This document shows positions 10,728 to 19,648 of a stretch of 41,271 nucleotides of DNA, in pieces; position 1 is the stretch's first letter, and each line of letters starts with the position of its first letter. The notes beneath the pieces are model-generated. The model saw only the letters and a program-made list of their open reading frames with translations. It did no database searches and was not told where the DNA came from. The stretch covers positions 1 through 41,271 of the forward strand of contig DAHWFB010000132.1 in assembly GCA_027326105.1 (NCBI GenBank), read 5' to 3'. The stretch comes from Acetobacteraceae bacterium. GTDB taxonomy: Bacteria > Pseudomonadota > Alphaproteobacteria > Acetobacterales > Acetobacteraceae. Position numbers and translations under genes: made by a program.

Positions 10728-10750
10728 TCCTGCCGCCCTGATCCTGCCGC
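10723..10750. repeat. 14-bp perfect tandem duplication spanning the creatininase-family stop
   Basis: CCTGATCCTGCCGC x2. Confidence 0.93.
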
Positions 10751-10755
10751 CTCAA

Positions 10756-11568
10756 TCACGGTCGCAGCGCGGCGAGGAGCACGGCGAGCCGCGCGCCGAG
10801 GCCGCGCGGGCGGGCGGGCGCCGCGGGCCGGGCGAGATCGCGGCGGGCGAGGACGGCGGGCAGTGCGGCCGCCCGCCAGGCCCGCGGGAGGGGGGTGGGA
10901 CCGGCGGTTTCGAGCCAACGCCGCCCCTCGGCGGCGAGCGCCGCGCGGACCGGGTCGAGGCGCGGGCTGGCCGGCGCGGCGACGACGGCCTCGGGAGTGA
11001 GCCCGTGGGCGGCGAGCAGATCGGCGGGCAGCAGGCAGCGCCCGGCCCGGGCCTGGGCGGGGACCGAGCGCAGAACCCCCGCCGCCCCGTAGGCCGCGCC
11101 GAGCAGCGCGAGCCGCGCCCGCGCGGCGCCGTCCGCACCGAGCAGCCCGCCGGCGGCGGCGGCGAGCCCGCCCGCGCTGGCCAGCAGATAGGCCCGCCAT
11201 CGGGCCAGTGTCTCGATCGCCGGTTCGGTCTCGATCTCGCGCGCGAGGATCAGCGCCTCCAGCGCGCCGGCGTCGAGCAGGCCGGCGGCCAGCGCCGCGC
11301 GCAGCGGGGTCGCGACCACATGGCGGGGTTCGGCGCCGGCGAGCACCTCCCGCCACCAGGCGAGGCGGATCAGGGCGAGCGTGGGTTCGGCGGCGACCTC
11401 GCGGGCGCGGGCGAGTTCATGGTTGAAGCCGTAGAGGGCGAACAGCGCCCAGCGCCGGTCGGGCGGGGCGAACAGGGCGCAGAGGAAGCGGTCGGGGTCG
11501 CGGGCGCGCAGCCAGGGGCCGAGTTCCTCGCCGGCTTGACGCGCATCCCCCCCCGCCATAGCTACCAT
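10756..11568 (-). CDS. Squalene/phytoene synthase family protein
   Basis: DRFLCALFAPPDRRWALFALYGFNHELARAREVAAEPTLALIRLAWWREVL; trans-isoprenyl synthase-like N-terminus. Confidence 0.8.
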   Translation of the reverse strand: MVAMAGGDARQAGEELGPWLRARDPDRFLCALFAPPDRRWALFALYGFNHELARAREVAAEPTLALIRLAWWREVLAGAEPRHVVATPLRAALAAGLLDAGALEALILAREIETEPAIETLARWRAYLLASAGGLAAAAGGLLGADGAARARLALLGAAYGAAGVLRSVPAQARAGRCLLPADLLAAHGLTPEAVVAAPASPRLDPVRAALAAEGRRWLETAGPTPLPRAWRAAALPAVLARRDLARPAAPARPRGLGARLAVLLAALRP

Positions 11569-11640
11569 GCAGGCGGGCGGGAGCGGCATGCCCCCGACCG
11601 GTCCCATCCACGTCGCCATTCCATCGGGGAGAACGCTGCC

Positions 11641-12243
11641 ATGGCCTTCGAACTGCCTGCCCTGCCCTACGCCACTTCCGCGCTGGCCGCCGCCGGCATG
11701 GGCCAGGAGACCCTCGAGCTCCACCACGGCAAGCACCATCAGGCCTATGTGACCGCGCTCAACGGATTCGTCGAGAAGAACGACGCGCTCAAGGGGCTGT
11801 CGCTCGAGGCGATCATCGCCCACGCCAACGGCAAGGCCGATCTCGCCCCGGTGTTCAACAACGCCGGCCAGCACTGGAACCACATGCTGTTCTGGCCCGG
11901 CATGAGCGCCACCGGCGGCGGCATGCCGGAGCGGCTGGGCCGGAAGATCGCCGAGGATTTCGGCGGCATCGCCCCGTTCAAGGACGCCTTCAAGGCCGCC
12001 GCGGTGGGCCAGTTCGGCTCGGGCTGGGCCTGGCTGGTGCTGGCCCCCGACGGCAAGCTCAAGGTGACCAAGACGCCCAACGGCTCCAACCCGCTGGCCA
12101 CCGGCGAGGGCACCGCCCTGCTCGGCTGCGACGTGTGGGAGCACAGCTACTACCTCGACTTCCGCAACCGCCGGCCGGACTATGTGCAGAACTGGCTCGA
12201 CAAGCTCGCCAACTACGAGTTCGCCCAAAGCCGGATGGGCTGA
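11641..12243 (+). CDS. sodB: Superoxide dismutase (Fe/Mn)
   Basis: MAFELPALPYATSALAAAGMGQETLELHHGKHHQAYVTALNGF...HWNHMLFW...DVWEHSYYLDFRNRRPDYV. Confidence 0.95.
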   Translation: MAFELPALPYATSALAAAGMGQETLELHHGKHHQAYVTALNGFVEKNDALKGLSLEAIIAHANGKADLAPVFNNAGQHWNHMLFWPGMSATGGGMPERLGRKIAEDFGGIAPFKDAFKAAAVGQFGSGWAWLVLAPDGKLKVTKTPNGSNPLATGEGTALLGCDVWEHSYYLDFRNRRPDYVQNWLDKLANYEFAQSRMG

Positions 12244-12282
12244 GCCGGGTCGGCTGAGCCGGGTCAGCTGAGCCGGGCGGTC
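12241..12282 (+). repeat. 14-bp tandem repeat x3 spanning the sodB stop codon
   Basis: TGAGCCGGGTCGGC / TGAGCCGGGTCAGC / TGAGCCGGGCGGTC read directly. Confidence 0.93.
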
Positions 12283-12288
12283 AGCGCC

Positions 12289-12320
12289 CCGCGACCCGCG
12301 AGGGTGGCGGGGCAAAGGCG
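12289..12320 (-). repeat. 32-bp near-identical direct repeat, copy 1 (copy 2 at 13167-13198)
   Basis: CCGCGACCCGCGaGGGTGGCGGGGCaAAGGCG vs CCGCGACCCGCGcGGGTGGCGGGGCgAAGGCG, 30/32. Confidence 0.85.
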
Positions 12321-12333
12321 GCGGAGCCGGCCA

Positions 12334-12369
12334 GCACGACAAGCGCAGCGGGCACGACAAGCGCAGCGG
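12334..12369. repeat. 18-bp perfect tandem duplication
   Basis: GCACGACAAGCGCAGCGG x2 (12334-12351, 12352-12369). Confidence 0.93.
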
Positions 12370-12529
12370 GATCGACGTCGGATTTTTTTACGTTCCGGCG
12401 GGATGCCGTGAGAGAACCGGTTGATTTTCAATCGTCAGCGCGTCGGCACAGGGATTGCTTCCAGGTTGCAAAGGGTTGCGGACGAACAGCGTCGGTCGGA
12501 CGTACCCTGCGATCACGGGGAGCTGTGCG

Positions 12530-13045
12530 ATGAAACTCGGACTTGGCCCACGGATCCGGCGTTCGGCGGGCGCCCTCACCCTGCTCGGCGGCATCGTCGC
12601 CCTTTCTCACACCGCGCGCGCCAACCCGTTGGATTTTCTGTTTTCCTACTCCGGAGGCACTATTGCGGCGAGCGGAGAGTTCTTCACCAATGGCGTGCTG
12701 AATAATGGCGCCTATACCATCACCGGAATTACCGGCACCCGGAACGGGCATGCCATCACCGGCCTGGTGGTCCAGGGCGGATTCGCATTCAATAACAACT
12801 TTCTATATCTGACCGCTCCCTATCTGGATGGCAACGGACTTAGTTTCGATGTCGGCACTTTTGCGGTCAATCTGGCATACGATTTCGGCAATACCTACGC
12901 CGAATACGCCAACTCGGTCGGCTCCTACGTGACCCTCACGGTGATCCCCGTGCCGGAACCGGCATCCGGCAGTCTGCTCGCGGGTGCCCTGCTCGGGCTC
13001 GGCGCAGTCGGCGCCATTCGTCGGCGATCCAGAGCCAGACCGTAA
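12530..13045 (+). CDS. PEP-CTERM sorting domain protein
   Basis: N-terminal signal peptide (...LLGGIVALSHTARA), C-terminus PVPEPASGSLLAGALLGLGAVGAIRRRSRARP = VPEPAS motif + TM + basic tail; upstream GGGGAG. Confidence 0.82.
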   Translation: MKLGLGPRIRRSAGALTLLGGIVALSHTARANPLDFLFSYSGGTIAASGEFFTNGVLNNGAYTITGITGTRNGHAITGLVVQGGFAFNNNFLYLTAPYLDGNGLSFDVGTFAVNLAYDFGNTYAEYANSVGSYVTLTVIPVPEPASGSLLAGALLGLGAVGAIRRRSRARP

Positions 13046-13096
13046 GATTTTCCGACAACACCGTCCTTCACGGCGCGGGCGCGGCGGCAGGAAGTG

Positions 13097-13124
13097 GTGC
13101 CGCCGTCAGGGTGCCGCCGTCAGG
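13097..13124. repeat. 14-bp perfect tandem duplication spanning the retropepsin stop
   Basis: GTGCCGCCGTCAGG x2; the gene's TGA (13120-13122, minus) lies in the second copy. Confidence 0.93.
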
Positions 13125-14121
13125 GTGCGGAGAGCGGACGGGCGGGAACGACGACGGTCGGACCTGCCGCGACCCGCGCGGGTGGCGGGGCGAAGGCGAG
13201 GGTGGTCGCGCCGGGCGCGATCCAGATGCGCGAGCGGGTGAGGGCGTTGAGCCCGACCAGGATGTCGGCGGTGGGCAGGCTGGTATCGAGCACCACCACA
13301 TAGGGGCTGAGCGAGAGCCCCGGACCGAGGGCGAGGCGACGGAAGCGATGCAGCCGGCCGCTGCCGCGAGCGCCGGTCGCGCCCAGACCCATGATCGCCG
13401 GGTCGCGTCCGAGCGCGAGGCCCGCGATGCCGGCGCGGCGCAGCGCCGCCGTCGTGGTGACGCTGATCATCGCCCCGGTGTCGAGCACGCCGTCCAGCCG
13501 GCCACCGTTCAGCGCGACCGCGACATGCAGCAGCGGGTCCGCCGCCGGCAGCCGGGGAACCGCGAGACAGGGGCGGCACCAGGGCGGCAGCGCGTCGGGG
13601 CAGGGGTGGCGGCGGTAGAGCGACAGCCGGAGGCGGGGGATGTCGAGATCGACCCGGAAACGGGAGAGCACATCGAGGCCCAGGAGCCCGTCCGGCACGC
13701 CGTGCCGCCAGCGCGCCGGCGGGCCGAACGCACTCTTCGCAAGACCGAAGAGCAGGCGCCGGCGGCCGAGCGTCACCCCGCCGAGGGAGAGCGCGACCGG
13801 CGCGCTCACCGTCGCGGAGGCGGCGCCGCCCACCCCCTTGAGCGCCGCGGCCATCGCATAGTCCGCATCGAGACCGAGGCGCAGCGCGGCGCGATCGGTG
13901 AGCACCGTGCGCATGGCGCCGGTATCCAGCGCCAGCCGCACCGCGCGCCCGCCGATGCGGGCGGGCACCAGCAGCCGATGCTGGGCGATGGCGAGCGGCA
14001 CCCGCGCCAGCAACTGCGGCCGGCAGGCGCCGCCGGCGCGGACCAGTCGCGCAGCCGGCAGCGTGGCGCAGCCGGCGAGGGCCAGCGCGGCGAGCAGCCC
14101 CCCGAGGCGGCGGACGAGCAA
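13120..14121 (-). CDS. Retropepsin-like aspartic protease lipoprotein with two DTG active-site segments
   Basis: Lipobox LALAGC after signal sequence; LALDTGAMRTVLT and GVLDTGAMISVTT, each followed by a GLLGLDVL / ILVGLNAL-type motif. TTG start inferred. Confidence 0.78.
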   Translation of the reverse strand: MLVRRLGGLLAALALAGCATLPAARLVRAGGACRPQLLARVPLAIAQHRLLVPARIGGRAVRLALDTGAMRTVLTDRAALRLGLDADYAMAAALKGVGGAASATVSAPVALSLGGVTLGRRRLLFGLAKSAFGPPARWRHGVPDGLLGLDVLSRFRVDLDIPRLRLSLYRRHPCPDALPPWCRPCLAVPRLPAADPLLHVAVALNGGRLDGVLDTGAMISVTTTAALRRAGIAGLALGRDPAIMGLGATGARGSGRLHRFRRLALGPGLSLSPYVVVLDTSLPTADILVGLNALTRSRIWIAPGATTLAFAPPPARVAAGPTVVVPARPLSAP

Positions 14122-14177
14122 GCCCCCGGCTCCGCCCGGCCACGCCCCGGCGCGCAGCCCGCACGCCGTGCGCTGGC

Positions 14178-14714
14178 TCAGCGTGGCGTCAGCACCATGA
14201 CCATCTGGCGGTTTTCCATGCGCGGCATCTGCTCGACCTTGGTGCGGGGGTCGAGGTCGGTGCGGATACGCTCGAGCACCTTCATGCCGATTTCCTGGTG
14301 GGCCATTTCACGGCCGCGGAAGCGCAGCGTGACCTTCACCTTGTCGCCCTCGTCGAGGAAGCTGTTCATGGCGCGCAGCTTCACCTGATAGTCGTTCTCG
14401 TCGATGTTGGGGCGGACCTTGACTTCCTTGATTTCGATGACTTTTTGCTTCTTCCGCGCCTCGTTCTTCTTCTTCTGCTGTTCGTATTTGAACTTGCCGA
14501 AGTCGAGGATCTTGACGACGGGCGGATCGGCGTTGGGGCTGATCTCGACCAGGTCGAGGCCCGCGAGATAGGCGCGATTCTGCGCCTCGCGGACGCTCAT
14601 CACACCTTGCATCTCGCCGTTCTCGTCGATCAGACGGATCTGGGGGTTGCGGATCTCCTCGTTCACGCGCGGCCCGTCGCGGGTGGGCGGGGCCGGCAGG
14701 GGCGGTCTGGGTAT
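14178..14714 (-). CDS. infC: Translation initiation factor IF-3 (proposed ATA start; ORF track extends to TTG 14744)
   Basis: [66 protein letters not shown]. Confidence 0.95.
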   Translation of the reverse strand: MPRPPLPAPPTRDGPRVNEEIRNPQIRLIDENGEMQGVMSVREAQNRAYLAGLDLVEISPNADPPVVKILDFGKFKYEQQKKKNEARKKQKVIEIKEVKVRPNIDENDYQVKLRAMNSFLDEGDKVKVTLRFRGREMAHQEIGMKVLERIRTDLDPRTKVEQMPRMENRQMVMVLTPR

Positions 14715-14792
14715 GGGTCTCTCTCCTCTCGAAGTTGCAGCCAACGGTACGGACGGAAGGCGAAGGAACGGCGGTTTGTCAAGCAGCGGGCA

Positions 14793-16715
14793 TCACCGCA
14801 GGTCGGGAGGACGGGCCTCCGCCGCAAGGGCCGCGACCGCGGCATCGACGCCGAGGCTCTCCGGCGCCGCGCTGCCGAGCCGGCGCAGCGCGACCGTGCC
14901 CTCCTCCGCCTCGCGCCGGCCGAGGACGCCGATCACCGGCACATGGGCGAGGCTGTGCTCGCGCACCTTGGCGGTGATCTTCTCGTTCCTGAGATCGAGA
15001 TGGACGGCGAGCCCGGCCTCGCGCAGCGCCGCCGCCACCCGCCGCGCATGGTCGTCCGCGTCCGAGACGATGGTCGCGACCACCACCTGGACCGGGGCGA
15101 GCCAGAGCGGGAAGCGGCCGGCGTAGTGCTCGATGACGATGCCGAGGAAGCGCTCGAAACTGCCCAAAATGGCGCGGTGGAGCATGACCGGGCGGCGGCG
15201 GGCGCCGTCTTCGGCCACATACTCGGCGTCCAGCCGTTCGGGCAGGACGAAATCGACCTGGAGCGTGCCGCACTGCCAGTCCCGCCCGATGGCGTCGCGC
15301 AGCACGAACTCGAGCTTGGGGCCGTAGAAGGCGCCCTCGCCGGGGTTGAGCGTGTATTCCACGCCGGCTTCGGCGCAGGCGGCCTTGAGCGCGCCCTCGG
15401 CACGGTCCCAGACCTCGTCGGCGCCGGCGCGCACCGCCGGACGGTCGGAGAATTTCACCGCGAATTCGGGGAAGCCGAAATCGCGATAGACGGCGGCGAG
15501 CAGCGCCACGAAGCGCACCGTCTCGGCGGCGATGTCGGCCTCGGTACAGAAGATGTGCGCATCGTCCTGGGTGAAGGCGCGCACCCGCATGAGGCCGTGC
15601 AGCGCGCCCGAGGGCTCGTAGCGGTGGCAGGCGCCGAACTCGGCCATGCGCAGCGGCAGTTCGCGGTAGCTGCGCAGACCCTGGCGGAAGATCTGCACGT
15701 GGCAGGGGCAGTTCATCGGCTTGAGCGCCAGCGTGCGGCTTTCGTCGGCGACTTCGGCGACGAACATCGCCTCGCGGAACTTCTCCCAGTGGCCCGACTG
15801 TTCCCACAGCCTGCGATCGACCAGTTGCGGGGTGCGCACCTCGACGTAGCCCGCCGCATCGAGCCGGCGGCGCAGATAGGCCTCGACGGTGCGGTAGAGG
15901 CGCCAGCCGGGCGGGTGCCAGAAGACGCTGCCCACCGCCTCCTCCTGGAGGTGGAAGAGGTCCATCTCGCGCCCGAGGCGGCGATGGTCGCGCCGCTCGG
16001 CTTCGGCGAGCTGGTGGAGATGGGCGTCGAGCTCCTTCTGGTCGCGCCAGGCGGTGCCGTAGATGCGCGAGAGCATGGCGTTGCGGTGATCGCCCCGCCA
16101 ATAGGCGCCGGCGACCTTCATCAGCTTGAAGGCGGTGCCGACATCGCCGGTGCTGCGCATGTGCGGGCCGCGGCAGAGATCGACCCAGCTGCCCTGGCGG
16201 TAGAGGGTGATGGTCTCGCCCGCGGGCAGATCCTCGATGATCTCGGCCTTGTACTTCTCGCCCCGCTCCTGGAAGAACGCGATCGCGGCCTCGCGCTCCC
16301 AGACCTCGCGGATGAAGGGGGCGGAGGCTGCGATGATCTCGCGCATCCTCGCCTCGATCGCCGGGAAATCCTCGGGCGTGAAGGGCTCGGGCTTGGCGAA
16401 GTCGTAGTAGAAACCGTGCTCGATCGCGGGGCCGATGGTGACCTGCGTGCCGGGGTAGAGGCTTTGGACGGCTTCCGCCAGCACGTGGGCGCAGTCGTGG
16501 CGGATGAGCGCCAGCGCGTCGGCGTCGCGGCGGGTGACGAAGAGGACTTCGGCGTCGCGCCCGATCGGGGTGGCGAGATCGACCAGGCGTCCGTCGAGCC
16601 GCATCGCAAGCGCGGCGCGGGCGAGGCCGGGACCGATGCCGGCCGCGACCTCGGCGCCGGTGACCACGCCATCGAAGCGGCGCGTGGAACCATCGGGCAG
16701 GCGGATCTCGGGCAT
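14793..16715 (-). CDS. thrS: Threonyl-tRNA synthetase
   Basis: TGS domain [73 protein letters not shown]. Confidence 0.97.
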   Translation of the reverse strand: MPEIRLPDGSTRRFDGVVTGAEVAAGIGPGLARAALAMRLDGRLVDLATPIGRDAEVLFVTRRDADALALIRHDCAHVLAEAVQSLYPGTQVTIGPAIEHGFYYDFAKPEPFTPEDFPAIEARMREIIAASAPFIREVWEREAAIAFFQERGEKYKAEIIEDLPAGETITLYRQGSWVDLCRGPHMRSTGDVGTAFKLMKVAGAYWRGDHRNAMLSRIYGTAWRDQKELDAHLHQLAEAERRDHRRLGREMDLFHLQEEAVGSVFWHPPGWRLYRTVEAYLRRRLDAAGYVEVRTPQLVDRRLWEQSGHWEKFREAMFVAEVADESRTLALKPMNCPCHVQIFRQGLRSYRELPLRMAEFGACHRYEPSGALHGLMRVRAFTQDDAHIFCTEADIAAETVRFVALLAAVYRDFGFPEFAVKFSDRPAVRAGADEVWDRAEGALKAACAEAGVEYTLNPGEGAFYGPKLEFVLRDAIGRDWQCGTLQVDFVLPERLDAEYVAEDGARRRPVMLHRAILGSFERFLGIVIEHYAGRFPLWLAPVQVVVATIVSDADDHARRVAAALREAGLAVHLDLRNEKITAKVREHSLAHVPVIGVLGRREAEEGTVALRRLGSAAPESLGVDAAVAALAAEARPPDLR

Positions 16716-16755
16716 GCGGGTGTCTCTCTCGGTGCGGCGGAAACGCTCTATGGCG

Positions 16756-17664
16756 TCACGGCAGGGCGGCCGCAACCCTCTCCACCGCGAGCGTGGCGAG
16801 ATCGGGCACGCGCAGGACCGCGACCGCGCGCCCATCCGGCCCGGCCGGGGCGGTGCGGGCGGGATCGCTCTCGGCGGAGAACAGCACCAGCGAGGGGCAG
16901 CCGGTGGCGGCGATCAGGTGCATCGGGCCGGTGTCGTTGCCGACCGCGAGCCGGGCGCGGGCGGCGAGGCCGGCGAGCGCGAAGAGATCGGTCCGCCCGG
17001 TGAGATCCAGCACCTCGGGACAGAGCGCGGCGATTTCGGCGCCGAGGGTGCGTTCGGCGGCGGCGCCGAGGATGACCGGGGTGAGACCGCGCGCGGCCAG
17101 CAGGCGGGCGAGCGCCGCGTAGCGCTGTGCGGGCCAGCGCTTGGCGGGGCGGTGCGGCGCGGCGCCGGGAACCAGGAGCGCGAACGGCTCGGGCAGGCCG
17201 AAAGACGCGACGTCGGCGCCGAGCCAGGCAAGATCGGGGCGGGGAAATTCCCCGATGCCCGCGATTTCCAACTGCTCGCGCTGGCGGGCGATGGTGTGCA
17301 TGTGATCGCGCGCGCGTCCCCGATGGCGGAAGCGCGCAAACCGCGCGGTGCCGGACCAGGGCGGGCAGAGCGCGAGCAGGAAGTAGCGGTCGCTCCGCCC
17401 CGAGGTCTGCAGGTCGTAGACGCGATCGAACCCGCGCAAGGAGCGGGCGAGGCGGAGCAGGCCGGGCAGGTCCCAGAAGGCGGGGCGCGCGTCGGTCCGC
17501 ACCGCGTCGAACCAGGGCGCGCGGCGGGCGAGTTCGGCATAGGGCGCGGTGGTGAGAAGGGTGATGTGGGCAAGCCGGTGGTGGGCGCGGATGGCGGCGA
17601 AGGCGCGGAAGGAGAGCACGAAATCGCCCAGCGCGCTGAGCCGGATGACCAGGATGCGCTCCAT
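16756..17664 (-). CDS. Glycosyltransferase family 9 (heptosyltransferase-like)
   Basis: [29 protein letters not shown]...[24 protein letters not shown]...[22 protein letters not shown]. Confidence 0.9.
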   Translation of the reverse strand: MERILVIRLSALGDFVLSFRAFAAIRAHHRLAHITLLTTAPYAELARRAPWFDAVRTDARPAFWDLPGLLRLARSLRGFDRVYDLQTSGRSDRYFLLALCPPWSGTARFARFRHRGRARDHMHTIARQREQLEIAGIGEFPRPDLAWLGADVASFGLPEPFALLVPGAAPHRPAKRWPAQRYAALARLLAARGLTPVILGAAAERTLGAEIAALCPEVLDLTGRTDLFALAGLAARARLAVGNDTGPMHLIAATGCPSLVLFSAESDPARTAPAGPDGRAVAVLRVPDLATLAVERVAAALP

Positions 17665-18794
17665 CAGAGCAACTCGCGATAGAGCGCCAGGGTCGCCGCC
17701 CGCATCGCCGCCACCGTATAGCGGGCGGCCTGGGTGCGGGCGGCTTCGGCGAGCGTCCGGGCCTGCGCGGGGGCGAGGGCGAGGACGCGGTCGAGGGCAG
17801 CGGCGAGGGCTGCGGGGTCGGCGGGGGGGACGAGGAAGCCGGTTTCACCCTCGAGGATCAGTTCGCGCGCGGCGCCGTGGCGGGTGGCGATCACCGGGCG
17901 GCCCATCGCCTGGGCCTCGATCAGCACCAGGCCGAAGCCTTCGGGCGCGGTCGAGGCGTTGACCACGACCGCCGCCGCGGCGAGCGCGGCGGCCATGTCG
18001 GCGACCGGGCCGGGCAGGCGAACGCGGGCGGCGAGCCCGAGCCGGGCGGCCTGGGCGCGCAGATCGGCGGCGAAAGCGCCTCGCCCGCGGTCGGCGCCGG
18101 CGAGCACGGCGACCGCCTCGGCGCGGGCGAGGCGGGGCAGCGCCTCGATCAGCACGCGCTGGCCCTTCCAGCCGGTCAGCCGCGCGGGCAGCAGGATGAC
18201 GGGGGCGCCGGGCGGGATGTCCCAGGCGGCGCGCAAGGCGCGGGCGCGGGCGGGGTCGAGTGCTGCGGGGTCGAAGCGGGCGGGATCGACCCCGTTGGGG
18301 ATGATACGCACGCGGGCGGGGTCGGTGGCGTGGCGGGCGATGAGATGATCGGCGAGGAAGCGGCTGACGGCGATGACCCGATCGCCCGCGGCAAGCACGG
18401 AATTGTAGCGCCGCTTGCCGGGGAAGCCCTCGCCATAGGGGCTGTGGTAGGTGGTCACGAAGGGGCGGCCGGCGCGCCGGGCGGCGGCGCGGGCGGCCCA
18501 GGCCGGGGCGCGGGAGTGGGCGTGGATCAGATCGACCCCCTCGGCCTCGATCAGGGCGGCGAGGCGGGCGGCATTGGCGGGAAAGGCGAGCGGGTTGCGG
18601 GTGGCGAGCGGCATGGTGACATGGCGGGCGCCGGCGGCCTCGATCGCCGCCACCATGGCGCCGCCGGCGGAGGCGACGAGCGGGCGCCAGCCGGCCTGCG
18701 CGAGGCCGGCAGCGAGATCGGCCACCACCTGCTCGACCCCGCCGGAGTCCAGGGCGGGCAGGACCTGAAGAACGGTGGGGGGACGGGACGGCAT
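17664..18794 (-). CDS. Glycosyltransferase family 4
   Basis: VLQVLPALDSGGVEQVVADLAAGLAQAGW...VIAVSRFLADHL...IIPNGVDPARF...APEGFGLVLIEAQAMGRPVIAT; TGATG overlap with the next gene. Confidence 0.9.
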   Translation of the reverse strand: MPSRPPTVLQVLPALDSGGVEQVVADLAAGLAQAGWRPLVASAGGAMVAAIEAAGARHVTMPLATRNPLAFPANAARLAALIEAEGVDLIHAHSRAPAWAARAAARRAGRPFVTTYHSPYGEGFPGKRRYNSVLAAGDRVIAVSRFLADHLIARHATDPARVRIIPNGVDPARFDPAALDPARARALRAAWDIPPGAPVILLPARLTGWKGQRVLIEALPRLARAEAVAVLAGADRGRGAFAADLRAQAARLGLAARVRLPGPVADMAAALAAAAVVVNASTAPEGFGLVLIEAQAMGRPVIATRHGAARELILEGETGFLVPPADPAALAAALDRVLALAPAQARTLAEAARTQAARYTVAAMRAATLALYRELL

Positions 18795-18816
18795 CGGCCG
18801 GCCTATAGCAGGTTTC

Positions 18817-18862
18817 CCAAGGCCGCCGGCCTTTGGTGGGGGTTCGAGGGGGCACAGCCCCC
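18817..18862. repeat. Two adjacent inverted repeats (REP-like or leader hairpins)
   Basis: CCAAGGCC-GCC-GGCCTTTGG (18817-18836) and perfect GGGGGC-ACA-GCCCCC (18848-18862). Confidence 0.55.
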
Positions 18863-18883
18863 TTGCGCGGGAAGGAGCGGGCG

Positions 18884-19648
18884 ATGACGGAACAGCAGGG
18901 CGTGTGGGACCGCGGCGACGGGGTGCGGCTGGCCTATCGGCGACAGGCGGGAAGCGGGCCGATGGTGGTGTTCCTGGGCGGTTTCGCCGCCGACATGGCG
19001 GGCACCAAGGCGAGCTTTCTCGCCCAATGGTGCGCGGCGCGGGGGCGGGGCTTCCTGCGCTTCGACTATTCCGGCCATGGCGCGAGCGAGGGGCGGTTCG
19101 ACGAGGGGACCATCGGGCGCTGGGCCGAGGATGCGCGCGCCGTGATCGGCGGGCTGACCGAGGGGCCGGTGGTGCTGGTGGGGTCCTCGATGGGCGGCTG
19201 GATCGCGCTGCTGGCGGCGCTGGCCCGCCCGGCGCCGGTGGCCGGGCTGGTGGGGATCGCCGCGGCGCCCGATTTCACCGAGGCGCTGCTCTGGCCCGCG
19301 CTTTCCTTCGAGCAGCGGGCGGCGCTGATGAGCCGCGGCGCGATCGCGATGCCCTCGGACTACGGGCCGCCGATCCCGATCACAAGGGCGCTGATCGAGG
19401 AGGGACGGGCGCATCTGCTGCTCGACCGCCCGATCGGGCTGTCCTGTCCGGTGCGGCTGTTGCAGGGGCAGCGGGACGCCGAGGTGCCGTGGGAGATGGC
19501 GCTGCGGCTGGCCGAGGCGCTCACCGCCGAGGATGTGCGGGTGACGCTGGTGAAGGATGGGGATCACCGCCTGTCACGGCCCGCCGATCTCGCGCTCCTC
19601 GGGCGGGTGCTCGCGTCGCTCCTCGGCGAGGATGGCGGCGAGGCCTGA
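18884..19648 (+). CDS. Alpha/beta hydrolase
   Basis: MVVFLGGFAADMAGTKASFL...FLRFDYSGHGASEG...VVLVGSSMGGWIALLAAL (GxSxG); C-terminal DGDHRLSRP. Confidence 0.88.
   Translation: MTEQQGVWDRGDGVRLAYRRQAGSGPMVVFLGGFAADMAGTKASFLAQWCAARGRGFLRFDYSGHGASEGRFDEGTIGRWAEDARAVIGGLTEGPVVLVGSSMGGWIALLAALARPAPVAGLVGIAAAPDFTEALLWPALSFEQRAALMSRGAIAMPSDYGPPIPITRALIEEGRAHLLLDRPIGLSCPVRLLQGQRDAEVPWEMALRLAEALTAEDVRVTLVKDGDHRLSRPADLALLGRVLASLLGEDGGEA

Noticed and set aside
12541-12751. Minus-strand ORFs inside the PEP-CTERM gene (12388..12594, 12428..12751)
   Set aside because: No motifs and no RBS support; the plus frame has signal peptide and sorting motif.
14298-17003. 901-aa plus-strand ORF opposite infC-thrS
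   Set aside because: Shadow of infC and thrS; no recognisable domain.
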